64,000 nt of DNA from an uncultured Anaeroplasmataceae bacterium. Its GTDB lineage: Bacteria > Bacillota_I > Bacilli_A > Acholeplasmatales > Anaeroplasmataceae. The position numbers were made by a program, and so were the translations under genes. Below the pieces are notes generated by a model. The model did not search any database, was not told where the DNA came from, and saw nothing but the letters and a program-made list of their open reading frames with translations. Shown one piece after another: positions 1 through 9,518 of this stretch; position 1 is the first letter of the stretch, and every line of letters starts with the position of its first letter. Location of the stretch: the NCBI GenBank assembly GCA_944325035.1, contig CALUYM010000001.1, forward strand, positions 124,001 through 188,000. The letters run 5' to 3'.

Positions 1-2
1 TG

Positions 3-317
3 GGAGCTGTTCTTGGTGGAAGAGCAATAGTTGGTAAAAAATGTCATATTGGCGCCGGATCAGTTTTAGCAGGTGTAGTTGAACCGGCTAGCGCAAAACC
101 AGTTATAATTGATGATAATGTTTTAATTGGTGCCAATGCGGTAGTTATTGAAGGTTGTCATATTGGAAAAAACTCAGTAGTGGCAGCTGGAGCTGTTGTG
201 ATTGAAGATGTTCCTAGTAATGTAGTAGTTGCAGGGTGCCCAGCACGAATTATAAAACACATTGATACTAAAACTCAAAGTAAAACGGCTTTAGTTGAAG
301 CGCTAAGAACAATATAA
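3..317 (+). CDS. dapH: Tetrahydrodipicolinate N-acetyltransferase (C-terminal part)
   Basis: Only the last 104 codons are in the window; the gene enters from the left edge. The visible part is a left-handed parallel beta-helix of hexapeptide repeats ([37 protein letters not shown]), followed by the family's typical AGCPARIIK ending. DapH transfers an acetyl group to tetrahydrodipicolinate in the acetyl branch of lysine/diaminopimelate synthesis. The segment reading [10 protein letters not shown] is characteristic of DapH rather than of succinyltransferase DapD. It lies 23 bases before asd, so the two are probably co-transcribed. Stop TAA at 315-317. The family call is firm; start and promoter are not visible. 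Confidence 0.92.
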   Translation, partial: GAVLGGRAIVGKKCHIGAGSVLAGVVEPASAKPVIIDDNVLIGANAVVIEGCHIGKNSVVAAGAVVIEDVPSNVVVAGCPARIIKHIDTKTQSKTALVEALRTI

Positions 318-340
318 GAATAAACTAAGAAGGTGAACTT

Positions 341-1333
341 ATGAGAAAATATAATATTGCAGTTGTAGGAGCTACAGGAATTGTAGGGCAGACACTCTTG
401 AAGGTTTTAAGAGAATATAATTTTCCAGTTAATAATTTAAGACTTTTAGCTTCGGCAAAATCTGCAGGAAAAATAATTGAATATGACGGTAAAACATATA
501 TTGTAGAAGAATTAACTAAAGAATCATTTAACAATATTGAAATTGCTCTTTTTAGTGCTGGTTCAAGTGTTTCTAAAGAATTTGCACCAATTGCCGTTGC
601 AGAAGGAGCAATTGTAATTGATAATTCAAGTTGTTTTAGAGAAGATAGTGATAAAGGATTGGTTGTACCAGAAGTAAATTTTGAGGATGTTAAGTTAAAT
701 AGGTTGATAGCTAATCCTAATTGTTCGACAATTCAATCGATTTTACCTTTAAAAGCATTAGACAATAAATATGGTTTAACTAGAGTTGTTTATTCAACTT
801 ATCAGGCATGTTCTGGAGCTGGAGTAAAAGGAGAAAGTGATTTAAAAAGAACGATAAATGGTGAAAAATCTAAACATTTTCCGCATGATATTTCTAAGAC
901 ATGTATTCCAGAAATAGACACTTTTTTAAATGATGGATACTCAAAAGAAGAAATAAAAATGATAAAAGAAACTAAAAAAATGTTACATAAACCAAATTTA
1001 CCAGTTAGTGCAACATGTGTTCGAGTACCTGTTTTAAATTCACATGCAGTTATGATCATGTGTGAATTAGACAAAAATTTTACGCTAGATGAAGTTAGGA
1101 ATACTTTAGCTAGTTTTGAAGGAATTAAAGTTTTAGATAGTCCTAAAGATCATTTATATCCAACTTCAATTATTGCAAATGGTACAGATTATGTATATGT
1201 TGGTAGAATTAGACGTGATTTAAGTTCTAAAAATGGTTTATTGTTATGGGTGGTTGCGGATAACATTCGTAAAGGTGCAGCTTCAAATGCTGTACAAATT
1301 GCTTTGAGAATGGTTAAAGAGAATTTAATTTAA
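341..1333 (+). CDS. asd: Aspartate-semialdehyde dehydrogenase
   Basis: This 330-residue protein has the normal family length. It reduces aspartyl-phosphate to aspartate semialdehyde with NADPH in the shared route to lysine/DAP, threonine and methionine. It starts with the Rossmann motif GATGIVGQ (residues 10-17). The catalytic cysteine lies in NPNCST (Cys128), and the substrate-binding region QACSGAGVKG follows. The start has the ribosome-binding site AGAAGGTG just upstream. It sits between dapH and a ruined aspartokinase gene, a DAP/lysine cluster. The kinase that should supply its substrate is a pseudogene here, so another aspartokinase must exist elsewhere if the pathway runs. Confidence 0.96.
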   Translation: MRKYNIAVVGATGIVGQTLLKVLREYNFPVNNLRLLASAKSAGKIIEYDGKTYIVEELTKESFNNIEIALFSAGSSVSKEFAPIAVAEGAIVIDNSSCFREDSDKGLVVPEVNFEDVKLNRLIANPNCSTIQSILPLKALDNKYGLTRVVYSTYQACSGAGVKGESDLKRTINGEKSKHFPHDISKTCIPEIDTFLNDGYSKEEIKMIKETKKMLHKPNLPVSATCVRVPVLNSHAVMIMCELDKNFTLDEVRNTLASFEGIKVLDSPKDHLYPTSIIANGTDYVYVGRIRRDLSSKNGLLLWVVADNIRKGAASNAVQIALRMVKENLI

Positions 1334-1342
1334 GAGGTTAGT

Positions 1343-2275
1343 ATGTTAAAAGTAATTAAATTTGGTGGTTAAAGCCTTTCTTCAGAAGGAAAATTTAAAA
1401 AAGTAAAAACATTGATTTATTAGATATATCAAGAAAGTTATAGTTGTAAGTACTTTTGAAAAACAACGATGATTCAATAATTACAGATTTATTATAGATT
1501 TTACACACTTATTTAAAATATTGTGTGTCATATGATTAAATTTGGCAAATGATTTCAAATCATTATTTTGATGTTAAAAGAATTTTAAAAATTAATTTCG
1601 ACATTGAAACTGAATTAAATTTATGAAATTAATAATAAAATAGTTGTTCCAGGTTTTTTTGGCTTATCTTAATGGGGAGATTAAGTTGTTTAGTTGAGGT
1701 GGTTTAGATGTAAGTGATTCGATTATAACCCGCTGCTTTGATGCATATTTATATGAAAACTGGACTGATGTGTCGGAAATTTTAATATTAGATTTACGAA
1801 TAATTAAAAATTCTAAACCAATAAAACAAATAACCTATCATGAACTAAAAGAAATATCTTATATGAGGTAAATGATTTACATGAAGAAACTATTTTTCTA
1901 ATCAGAACCAAAAATATTCCTATTAATATTAAAAATACTAATCATCCTAAAGATGAAGGTACGTATATTTTAAATAATGATAACGATAATAATTAGATTA
2001 TCCCAGGAATTACTGTTAAAAAGGATTCATCTTTTTTTCTATTTTTGAAAGCTGATGAAGTAGTTATAAAAGAAGCTATTGCCTTAATTGTCATAGTAGG
2101 TCGTAATGGCAGGTTATATTAGTTTATCTAGAAAAGTATTTAATGTGTTAGGAGAAACAATTATTAATGTTAAAATGATAGTTCAAAGACTGGATGAATT
2201 AAATAAATTATAGACATTGATATGGTAAATTATGAGAAAGCTCTTCGTTTAATTTATAACAACTTAGTAGCTTAA
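1343..2275 (+). pseudogene. lysC: Aspartokinase pseudogene
   Basis: This is a decayed aspartokinase. The ATG at 1343 opens MLKVIKFGG, the kinase start, but the next codon is TAA where relatives have Ser. The reading then continues as SLSSEGKFKKVKT before another stop and a frameshift. Recognisable pieces reappear in changing frames: RKVIVVST, then DDSIITDLL, then late ACT-domain-like text (SRKVFNVLGE, INVKMIVQ), ending LIYNNLVA at 2275. There are many stops and at least several frameshifts, so sequencing error is unlikely. It lies 9 bases after asd and keeps its own terminator, which indicates in-place decay of a once functional operon gene. Confidence 0.85.
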
Positions 2276-2280
2276 TAAAA

Positions 2281-2317
2281 TTTTCTAGTTTTTCAACTAG
2301 AAAGTTTTTGTTTTTTT
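2281..2317 (+). terminator. Intrinsic terminator after dapH-asd-lysC remnant
   Basis: A 9-bp perfect hairpin (TTTCTAGTT / AACTAGAAA at 2282-2290 and 2295-2303, 4-base loop) is followed by a T-rich run. It sits 6 bases past the pseudogene stop. Confidence 0.8.
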
Positions 2318-2347
2318 ATTAAATATGATATTATAGATAATAATAAG

Positions 2348-2839
2348 ATGAGAGTGAGTGATGACATATTGAAAATAAAAAGAACAATTCTAGGTATATT
2401 AGTAATTACAGTAATGATCGTAATTTTTATTTTTTCTAGTCAAAGCGGAAACGAATCTGGTGGAATAAGTGAAAAAATTGCTTTAAATTTAATAAAAATT
2501 TTTAATCATAATTTTGACACTTATGATGAAATACGCCAAAATGAAATTTTAAACTCAGTTGAGTTCTTAGTTAGAAAAGGAGCTCACATGGTAGAGTATG
2601 GAATTTTAGCAGGATTAATTTTTCTATTTTTCTTTGGAATGCGACTTTATATGCGAGTTTCATTAAGTTTTGGTATAACATTACTTTATTCGATTTCAGA
2701 TGAGTTTCATCAACGTTTTGTATCAGGAAGAACTGGAGTATATACTGATGTAATGATAGATATGATTGGAGCGATGTTTGCTTTGATTATATTAAGCTTT
2801 ATTTCTTACTATTATCATAAGCACAAAAAGAACCAGTAA
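2348..2839 (+). CDS. VanZ-like membrane protein
   Basis: A 163-residue membrane protein with about four hydrophobic segments (residues about 13-30, 85-100, 104-120, 138-155). VanZ-family landmarks are visible: FSSQSG after the first membrane segment, RKGAHMVEYGIL, and SDEFHQRFVSGRTG followed by DVMIDMIG. VanZ proteins are linked to low-level teicoplanin resistance or cell-envelope functions, but the molecular activity is not known. The start is uncertain because no strong ribosome-binding site precedes ATG 2348; GTG 2354 is an alternative. It stands alone between two terminators. Confidence 0.82.
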   Translation: MRVSDDILKIKRTILGILVITVMIVIFIFSSQSGNESGGISEKIALNLIKIFNHNFDTYDEIRQNEILNSVEFLVRKGAHMVEYGILAGLIFLFFFGMRLYMRVSLSFGITLLYSISDEFHQRFVSGRTGVYTDVMIDMIGAMFALIILSFISYYYHKHKKNQ

Positions 2840-2874
2840 ATATGAAATAATCAAACTAAATACTATTTAATAAT

Positions 2875-2907
2875 AAAATATGACTTTTTCTGTCATATTT
2901 TTTTTAT
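2875..2907 (+). terminator. Intrinsic terminator after VanZ-like gene
   Basis: A 9-bp stem (AAATATGAC at 2876-2884 with GTCATATTT at 2892-2900) and a 7-base loop are followed by a long T run. Confidence 0.82.
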
Positions 2908-2944
2908 AAAACGATCATTTGCCAAATTAAAGGATGATAAAAGC

Positions 2945-2973
2945 TTGATTTAATATCATAATTTATATACAAT
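2945..2973 (+). promoter_or_regulatory. Sigma-A promoter of the degV gene, with a leader hairpin
   Basis: TTGATT (2945-2950), a 17-base spacer and TACAAT (2968-2973) lie about 70 bases before the DegV start. The leader then holds a 10-bp inverted repeat (AAAATACTTT at 2983-2992, AAAGTATTTT at 3000-3009). No long T tract follows it, so its role is unclear. Confidence 0.6.
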
Positions 2974-3041
2974 ATAAGTGGGAAAATACTTTTATATTCA
3001 AAGTATTTTTCGGGATATAAATTTGAAAAGAAGGTCATTTT

Positions 3042-3908
3042 ATGAATAAAAAAATAATGATTATCACTGATTCATGTTCAGATATCCGTGATGAAGAGAT
3101 TAAAGAACTAGATGTATGCGTAGTACCTATGCAAATCGATTTTAATGGTGAGATGTATCAAGAGGGTATTGATATTAGTGTAGAAGAGTTTTATGACAAA
3201 TTAGTGGCTTCTAAAGTGTTTCCCAAAACTAGTCAACCATCTCCTGAAGCATTTGAAAAGTATTATTTACAAGCTAAAGAAGAAGGGCGCGATGTATTAG
3301 TTTTAACTATATCATCTGGTCTATCTGGAACAGTTCAATCTGCTAATATAGCAATTGAACTCGCTGATTATGAAGGTCATGTTACAGTAATAGATACTTT
3401 AAATTGTTTAACTGCAGAAAGATTAATTGTAAGAACAGCATGCAAATTAAGAGATGAGGGAAAAACAATTGAAGAAATTGCTGAGGTAATTAATGATATT
3501 AAACATCGAATTAAAATTTTTGGTATAGTTGATACTCTTGAGTATTTTTTTAAAGGTGGTCGTTTATCAAGAGCGGCTATGATTATAGGTTCATTAATTC
3601 AACTAAAACCATTTATTAAGTTGGATGAAGCTGGTAAGATTACAAAATTTGGGCAAGCAATTGGGTTATCACGTGCCATTAAAGCAGCTTGTGAAGATAT
3701 TAAGAAAAATCCTATTGATGAAGATTATGAATTATGTTACGGATATACAATGGGACATGAGAATATTGACAGATTAATTGCTCAAACACAACCATTATTA
3801 AATAGTAAAGACTATACAAAATCAAGAATTAGCGCCGCTGCTGGCTCTCACATTGGACCTGGAGGACTTTGTATTGCTTATGTAATGAAAAGAGGAGGGA
3901 ATAAATAA
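3042..3908 (+). CDS. DegV family protein (fatty-acid binding, FakB-like)
   Basis: A 288-residue DegV/FakB-family protein, full length. Family landmarks: ITDSCSD near the N-terminus, TSQPSP (about residues 63-68), ISSGLSGT (about 91-98), the long motif around EYFFKGGRLS, and GSHIGPGG near the C-terminus. Members bind a fatty acid and present it to the kinase FakA for acyl-phosphate formation at the membrane; that role is taken from the family. The ribosome-binding site GAAGG precedes ATG 3042. The stop overlaps the start of the next membrane-protein gene (TAATG). A stand-alone FakA C-terminal-like gene lies 0.5 kb downstream. Confidence 0.9.
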   Translation: MNKKIMIITDSCSDIRDEEIKELDVCVVPMQIDFNGEMYQEGIDISVEEFYDKLVASKVFPKTSQPSPEAFEKYYLQAKEEGRDVLVLTISSGLSGTVQSANIAIELADYEGHVTVIDTLNCLTAERLIVRTACKLRDEGKTIEEIAEVINDIKHRIKIFGIVDTLEYFFKGGRLSRAAMIIGSLIQLKPFIKLDEAGKITKFGQAIGLSRAIKAACEDIKKNPIDEDYELCYGYTMGHENIDRLIAQTQPLLNSKDYTKSRISAAAGSHIGPGGLCIAYVMKRGGNK

Positions 3909-4213
3909 TGTTGTTTTATTCCATCGTTGCGGTGGTTATTGGATGCTTATTCTTAATATTTGGGATTTCCCATATCTTTTGCAAAGATAAAATGAGCAAA
4001 TTGTATAAGGATAAAAAATTTATTAACATAAACAAATATCTATTATTTGAAGGTTTAACTATGTTATTTTGTGGAGTAGTTTTATTGATTAGTGGTTTAT
4101 TTTCATTTATTGTCGAAGCTGATTTAATATTTTCTTTAATATTTACATTTGCTATTTTAATTTTTTTTACAAGTGATATTGTTTGTCGAAAGAAATTAGT
4201 CTTATCTGATTAA
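3908..4213 (+). CDS. Small membrane protein, DUF3784-like
   Basis: A 101-residue protein with three hydrophobic segments (about residues 2-20, 45-65 and 72-90). The layout (a membrane helix, a short charged loop containing KLYKDKK, then two helices) resembles the DUF3784 family of Bacillota. Its ATG overlaps the degV stop codon, so the two genes are translationally coupled. No function is known; a membrane partner of the fatty-acid-binding DegV protein is possible but is inference only. Confidence 0.6.
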   Translation: MLFYSIVAVVIGCLFLIFGISHIFCKDKMSKLYKDKKFININKYLLFEGLTMLFCGVVLLISGLFSFIVEADLIFSLIFTFAILIFFTSDIVCRKKLVLSD

Positions 4214-4250
4214 TTTTAGACCAAATTAATAAATTATTTATGATTATTTC

Positions 4251-4280
4251 GGAAATCTAGATTTAGATTTCCATTTTTTA
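4251..4280 (+). terminator. Intrinsic terminator after degV operon
   Basis: GGAAATCT (4251-4258) pairs with AGATTTCC (4265-4272) around a 6-base loop and is followed by ATTTTTTATTT. Confidence 0.75.
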
Positions 4281-4392
4281 TTTAACTTTTGAAGAAATTG
4301 TTTAGAATTTTTACAAAATAAAAAAAATTTATTCAAATTTATTTACAATTATTATAAAATAAAAGATGGAACAAAAAGGAGTAGATAGAATT

Positions 4393-4644
4393 ATGATTAA
4401 ATTCAGATATGACACACAATTATTAATAGAAGGAGAAAATTTGGATGAAGATGTAATTAAAGAATACATCGAGAGTAATTTTGAAGGCGATTCATTAGTA
4501 TGTGCTGGTGATGATGAACTAATTAAAGTGCATTTCCATACCAATGAACCATGGGACTTACTTAAAGAGATTCGCAAATATGGAGAAGTATTTGACATTG
4601 TAATTGAAGATATGGATCGTCAAAGTCGCGGTCTTAAGGGTTAG
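4393..4644 (+). CDS. Stand-alone FakA C-terminal-like (DAK1_2) domain protein
   Basis: An 83-residue protein resembling only the C-terminal domain of the fatty-acid kinase FakA/DAK2 family. The shared pattern is RYDTQLLIEGENLDED, then GDSLVCAGDDELIKVHFHT, then YGEVFDIVIEDM. The kinase (DhaL) domain is absent. Start chosen at ATG 4393, which has AAAGGAG 11 bases upstream; an in-frame ATG at 4366 has no such site. In full FakA this domain contacts the fatty-acid-binding FakB (DegV) protein. The gene lies just downstream of a degV operon, so a regulatory or binding role towards DegV proteins is plausible but untested. Confidence 0.72.
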   Translation: MIKFRYDTQLLIEGENLDEDVIKEYIESNFEGDSLVCAGDDELIKVHFHTNEPWDLLKEIRKYGEVFDIVIEDMDRQSRGLKG

Positions 4645-4653
4645 GAGATACAA

Positions 4654-5088
4654 GTGAAGCATAGTTTATCATATAATTTTTATTTAAAAATTTTACAAAG
4701 ATATATTATTGCTCCTATACTTGTTGACTTATTTATGCTAGTACTTGTTTTTATTGAACCAAGTTTATGGCCATACTACTTAATAATTTCGATAAGTGTA
4801 GTGATAGTATTTTTACCTTTAATTACGATAATGCTAAAACGCTTGAAAAAAGCTAAAACTGCAGAAGGATGGCAAATGTATGAAGGACGAATCCTTAAAT
4901 TAGAACCAGAAATGTCTTTTACCTTCAAAAGTTATTTAAAAGCCTATGTTGAAATCCATGATGAGGGAAAATTTATGGTAGAGACTTATCCAGTTTTAGA
5001 GCCTAAATTATATGACAAGTTAAAAAATAAAGAAGTGCAAATAGCTTATAAAAAAGGAAAAAAAGCATTTATAATGATGATACTATAA
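4654..5088 (+). CDS. Hypothetical membrane protein, two N-terminal helices
   Basis: A 144-residue protein that starts with GTG at 4654, with AGGAGA just upstream. Two hydrophobic helices (about residues 18-36 and 40-58) are followed by a basic stretch (KRLKKAKTA) and a soluble beta-rich domain of about 75 residues ending in KKGKKAFIMMIL. I recognise no family. It follows the FakA-like gene by 9 bases and is probably in the same transcript. Confidence 0.6.
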   Translation: MKHSLSYNFYLKILQRYIIAPILVDLFMLVLVFIEPSLWPYYLIISISVVIVFLPLITIMLKRLKKAKTAEGWQMYEGRILKLEPEMSFTFKSYLKAYVEIHDEGKFMVETYPVLEPKLYDKLKNKEVQIAYKKGKKAFIMMIL

Positions 5089-5136
5089 AATAATTGGAAA
5101 GGAATATAACTTGAATACGCAGTTATAATAAAAAAT

Positions 5137-6762
5137 ATGAATTACTTATATGCATTTATTTCATTATTAGGTGGATTAGGAGCATTCTTAATCGGTTTTA
5201 AGATTTTATCAGAAAACGTTGAAAAACTTGCAACAAAAGGTTTAAAAAAACTTTTTAATAAAACAGCTGGTAATCGTTTTATCGGAGTTGGAATTGGAGC
5301 TTTAGCAACAGCTATTGTTCAATCGTCGAGTGCTACGACTGTTATGGTTGTTGGTTTAGTTAACGCAGGTGTTATAACATTAATTCAGGCAACATCAATG
5401 ATAATGGGGGCTAATATTGGTACTACAATTACAGCACAAATAGTTGCACTTCAGTCATTTGATTTTACTCAGTTTGCAGTTGTTCTTGCATGTATTGGTG
5501 TTTTCATTGATATGCTTAGTAAAAAGGATAGGACTAAAATTATTGGTATGTCTTTAGCAGGATTAGGACTTGTTTTCCTAGGTCTTGAGTATATGTCGGC
5601 ATCAATGGAAATTTTTAGAGAATCTGATTCATTTATGAACTTTATCTCAGGGATAAATAATCCATTTTTATTATTGATTATAGGTGTTGGTTTTACGGCT
5701 TTAGTTCAATCTTCATCAGCAGTTACTACTATTATTATTTCCATGGTTGCTGCTGGAATTACTATTGGTACAAGTCCTAATGCCCCACTTTATTTAGTAC
5801 TAGGTTCTAATATTGGAACATGTATTACTGCTTTTTTATCGAGTATTGGAGCTAATCAAAACGCCAAACGAGCTGCATTGATTCATTTTTTGTTTAATTT
5901 CTTTGGTACAATTATATTTGTAATTATATTGTTGATTTGGCAAAACTTTATGAATGACACATTAGTTAGACTTTTCTCAAGTCCAGCGACACAAATTGCG
6001 ATGTTCCATACATTTTTTAACGTTGTTTCTACAATAATTTTCTTACCATTTATCAAATATTTTGTTAAAATCTCAGAGATTATCATTAAAGATAAGAAGG
6101 GTGAGAAACTTGAAACAGCATTAGATGAACGTTTTTTATTAAATCCGTCAGTTGCAATTAGTCAAGTAATCAAAGAAATTTCTCATTTGGGTACATTAGC
6201 GATGATGAATTTAAATAAAGCTCTTGAAGGATTTCTAAATAGTGATAATACATTAGATGCAGAAGTAAAAAAGAATAACGAAATAATTGAGGAATTGAAT
6301 AAAGCGATTATTCAATATTTAGTTAAAATTTCGAGTAAAGAGATTTCAACTGAAGATGAAAATATGATTTCAAAATATCATCATATTGTTATAGATTTAA
6401 TTCGTGAAAGCGAAATCGCAGATAATATTTTAAAATATACTCATAAGATTACTGATGAAAATATTACATTTTCTGATAGCGTTTATGAATCAATTCGTGG
6501 ACTAAGAGATATGTTAAATGAGCAATTCGATAATATTAATATTATGATTTTAAAATCAGATTATTCACTATGGAATAAAGTAAAAGAAATTGAAGATAAT
6601 ATTGATAAACTTAGAACTACATTGATTGATGACCACATTAAACGTTTAGAAGAAGGAAAATGCAGGGCACAAAGTAGTGGTGTATTCATTAACTTAATTT
6701 CTAATCTCGAAAGAGCAGGAGATCATCTAGAAGTTGTTGCACAAACGCTAATAGAGGAGTAA
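5137..6762 (+). CDS. Na+/phosphate cotransporter with PhoU-like tail
   Basis: A 541-residue inner-membrane protein of the Na/Pi-cotransporter (NptA/YjbB) type. Two inverted copies of the transport domain each carry the signature QSSSA (QSSSATT near residue 60, QSSSAVTT near 190), each followed by a GANIGT or GSNIGT motif. From about residue 335 to the end there is a cytoplasmic helical PhoU-like domain. Members import phosphate driven by sodium. The only good ribosome-binding-like site (GGAAAGGAAT, 5097-5106) is about 30 bases before ATG 5137, unusually far, and no other in-frame start exists because a stop lies at 5113. Confidence 0.9.
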   Translation: MNYLYAFISLLGGLGAFLIGFKILSENVEKLATKGLKKLFNKTAGNRFIGVGIGALATAIVQSSSATTVMVVGLVNAGVITLIQATSMIMGANIGTTITAQIVALQSFDFTQFAVVLACIGVFIDMLSKKDRTKIIGMSLAGLGLVFLGLEYMSASMEIFRESDSFMNFISGINNPFLLLIIGVGFTALVQSSSAVTTIIISMVAAGITIGTSPNAPLYLVLGSNIGTCITAFLSSIGANQNAKRAALIHFLFNFFGTIIFVIILLIWQNFMNDTLVRLFSSPATQIAMFHTFFNVVSTIIFLPFIKYFVKISEIIIKDKKGEKLETALDERFLLNPSVAISQVIKEISHLGTLAMMNLNKALEGFLNSDNTLDAEVKKNNEIIEELNKAIIQYLVKISSKEISTEDENMISKYHHIVIDLIRESEIADNILKYTHKITDENITFSDSVYESIRGLRDMLNEQFDNINIMILKSDYSLWNKVKEIEDNIDKLRTTLIDDHIKRLEEGKCRAQSSGVFINLISNLERAGDHLEVVAQTLIEE

Positions 6763-6800
6763 AATATAGTTCGTAGAGCAAAAAACAAAAATACATATAA

Positions 6801-8155
<1,355 letters not shown>

Positions 8156-8156
<1 letters not shown>

Positions 8157-8617
8157 TGAAAAAATATGAACAAGATTTTATTGAGAAAATAAATTATATT
8201 GTAAATACAGATAAATATCAAAGACTAAAGGTATTTATTCATCACGGGAAAACATCAATATATGAACATAGTCTTGATGTAGCCTATCATTGTTATGAAT
8301 ATGCTAAAAATAAGAAAAATTATAACTTGGATGATTTGGTTTTAGCTGCTTTATTTCATGACTATTATTTATATGACTGGCATGATAAGAAAAAGTATAA
8401 TCGTAAAGGGCTACATGGCTTTACCCATCCCAAAACATCTGTTTTAAATGCAATAAGAGATTTTAATATCAATAAAAATGTTCAAAAAATTATGATTAGC
8501 CATATGTTTCCCCTAACACTATTTCACATACCAACTTCAAAAGAAGGATGGATCTTGTCTTTTTTTGATAAAAAATGTGCATTAAAAGAAACTTTTTGCA
8601 AAAAGAAATATAATTAA
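8156..8617 (+). CDS. HD-domain phosphohydrolase
   Basis: A 153-residue protein with an HD domain: the first metal-ligand His lies in the SIYEHSLDVAYH region, the HD pair in ALFHDYYLYDWH, a further His in ISHMFPL, and a final Asp in FFDKKCALKE. Such proteins hydrolyse phosphate esters such as nucleotides; the substrate is unknown. It starts with GTG, the G being the last base of the gdhA stop, so translation is probably coupled. The C-terminus KETFCKKKYN is short and basic. Confidence 0.78.
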
Positions 8618-8633
8618 TAAATTAAAATAAAAG

Positions 8634-8690
8634 ACTCTTTAAAGTAAACGCGTATAATAAAGTGTGATTTTACTTTGTGGAGTTTTTTTA
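8634..8690 (+). terminator. Imperfect terminator hairpin after the HD gene
   Basis: ACTCTTTAAAGTAAA (8634-8648) pairs imperfectly with TTTTACTTTGTGGAGT (8668-8683), followed by seven T. The rest of the 316-base gap to marR holds only the next hairpin and nothing I recognise. Confidence 0.6.
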
Positions 8691-8728
8691 ATATATAAAT
8701 GTAAAAAGATAACGCCTATAAAATAATA

Positions 8729-8766
8729 AAAAACCTCTAAAGTAAATATAATAGTTAGAGGTTTTT
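8729..8766. terminator. Bidirectional terminator between HD gene and marR
   Basis: A perfect 12-bp stem, AAAAACCTCTAA (8729-8740) with TTAGAGGTTTTT (8755-8766), has A/T runs on both sides. It can end transcription from either direction; on the reverse strand it would serve marR. Confidence 0.75.
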
Positions 8767-8933
8767 ATGCATAATCATTTTTGTTTATAAATTTATAAAA
8801 TATTGTATCTAATTTTGAATTAACTTAATAGAAATATAATGCAGGTATCAAGCGTTCATTTGATATCATTTTAGTTATAGATTAAAAATTCTCGCTTTTA
8901 TCATTAAAATTCTCATTTTCGTTAATACTACTA

Positions 8934-9386
8934 TTAACCGTGAATTTTTTGCAAAATAGTTGTGACATTTTCAATAGATTTAATTAAATCATCCAGTGTA
9001 AGTTCATCTAAAGACTCAAAAGATTTGGCAATTTTCTCACGAATAATTTTTCTAACTTCTTTATGTCGCTGATCTCCTTTTTCAGTTAATACAGGATGAA
9101 CTTTACGTTGATTTTGTAAATCTCGTTGTCGAATAACATAACCTCTTTTTTCTAAATCATCAATGACTCTTGTCAATTGTTGATTAGAAATTCCCATAGC
9201 TCTTCCTAAATCAGACATGTTATCAAATTCGCGATTAGAAATCAAAGTAAAACACAACTGTAAATTAGGCGGTAGAACTTCTATTTTTTTAGTTAACGTA
9301 GGTTCAGCTAAAAATATTTTCTTTTGATATCCGGCTAATTCTAAAAATAAGTCAATTAATTTTGAATATTTTTTATCAATAGACAT
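8934..9386 (-). CDS. MarR family transcriptional regulator
   Basis: A 150-residue winged-helix repressor of the MarR type. The recognition part reads MGISNQQLTRVIDDLEKRGY and is followed by the wing containing DLQNQRKVHPVLTEKG, then a C-terminal dimerisation helix. Start placed at the ATG complementary to 9384-9386, preceded by GGTGA; the longer frame back to 9431 would add a hydrophobic stretch unlike the family. It is divergent from a two-gene ABC exporter, and a perfect palindrome lies between them (9439-9458). It probably represses that exporter and itself in response to a toxic ligand; that is inference. Confidence 0.87.
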   Translation of the reverse strand: MSIDKKYSKLIDLFLELAGYQKKIFLAEPTLTKKIEVLPPNLQLCFTLISNREFDNMSDLGRAMGISNQQLTRVIDDLEKRGYVIRQRDLQNQRKVHPVLTEKGDQRHKEVRKIIREKIAKSFESLDELTLDDLIKSIENVTTILQKIHG

Positions 9387-9438
9387 AACAATCACCAAGC
9401 TAATTGTAATACAAAGAAGAAAAATATACAAGAATAAT

Positions 9439-9492
9439 TATTTCATATTTGTGAAATATTTTTCTTGACTAATGAAATGAGAGTGATATAAT
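9439..9492 (+). promoter_or_regulatory. Exporter promoter with MarR-type operator
   Basis: The perfect inverted repeat TATTTCA-N6-TGAAATA (9439-9458) is followed by the promoter TTGACT (9465-9470), a 16-base spacer and TATAAT (9487-9492). The palindrome also lies in the upstream region of divergent marR. A further half-site-like TGAAATGA sits in the spacer. The operator function is inferred from position and symmetry. Confidence 0.7.
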
Positions 9493-9518
9493 ATCGCTTG
9501 TAGAAAGGAAGTAGTTTT

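Noticed and set aside
2981-3012. Terminator or riboswitch before degV
   Set aside because: The hairpin lacks a clear T tract and no known riboswitch pattern is visible; kept only as a leader hairpin.
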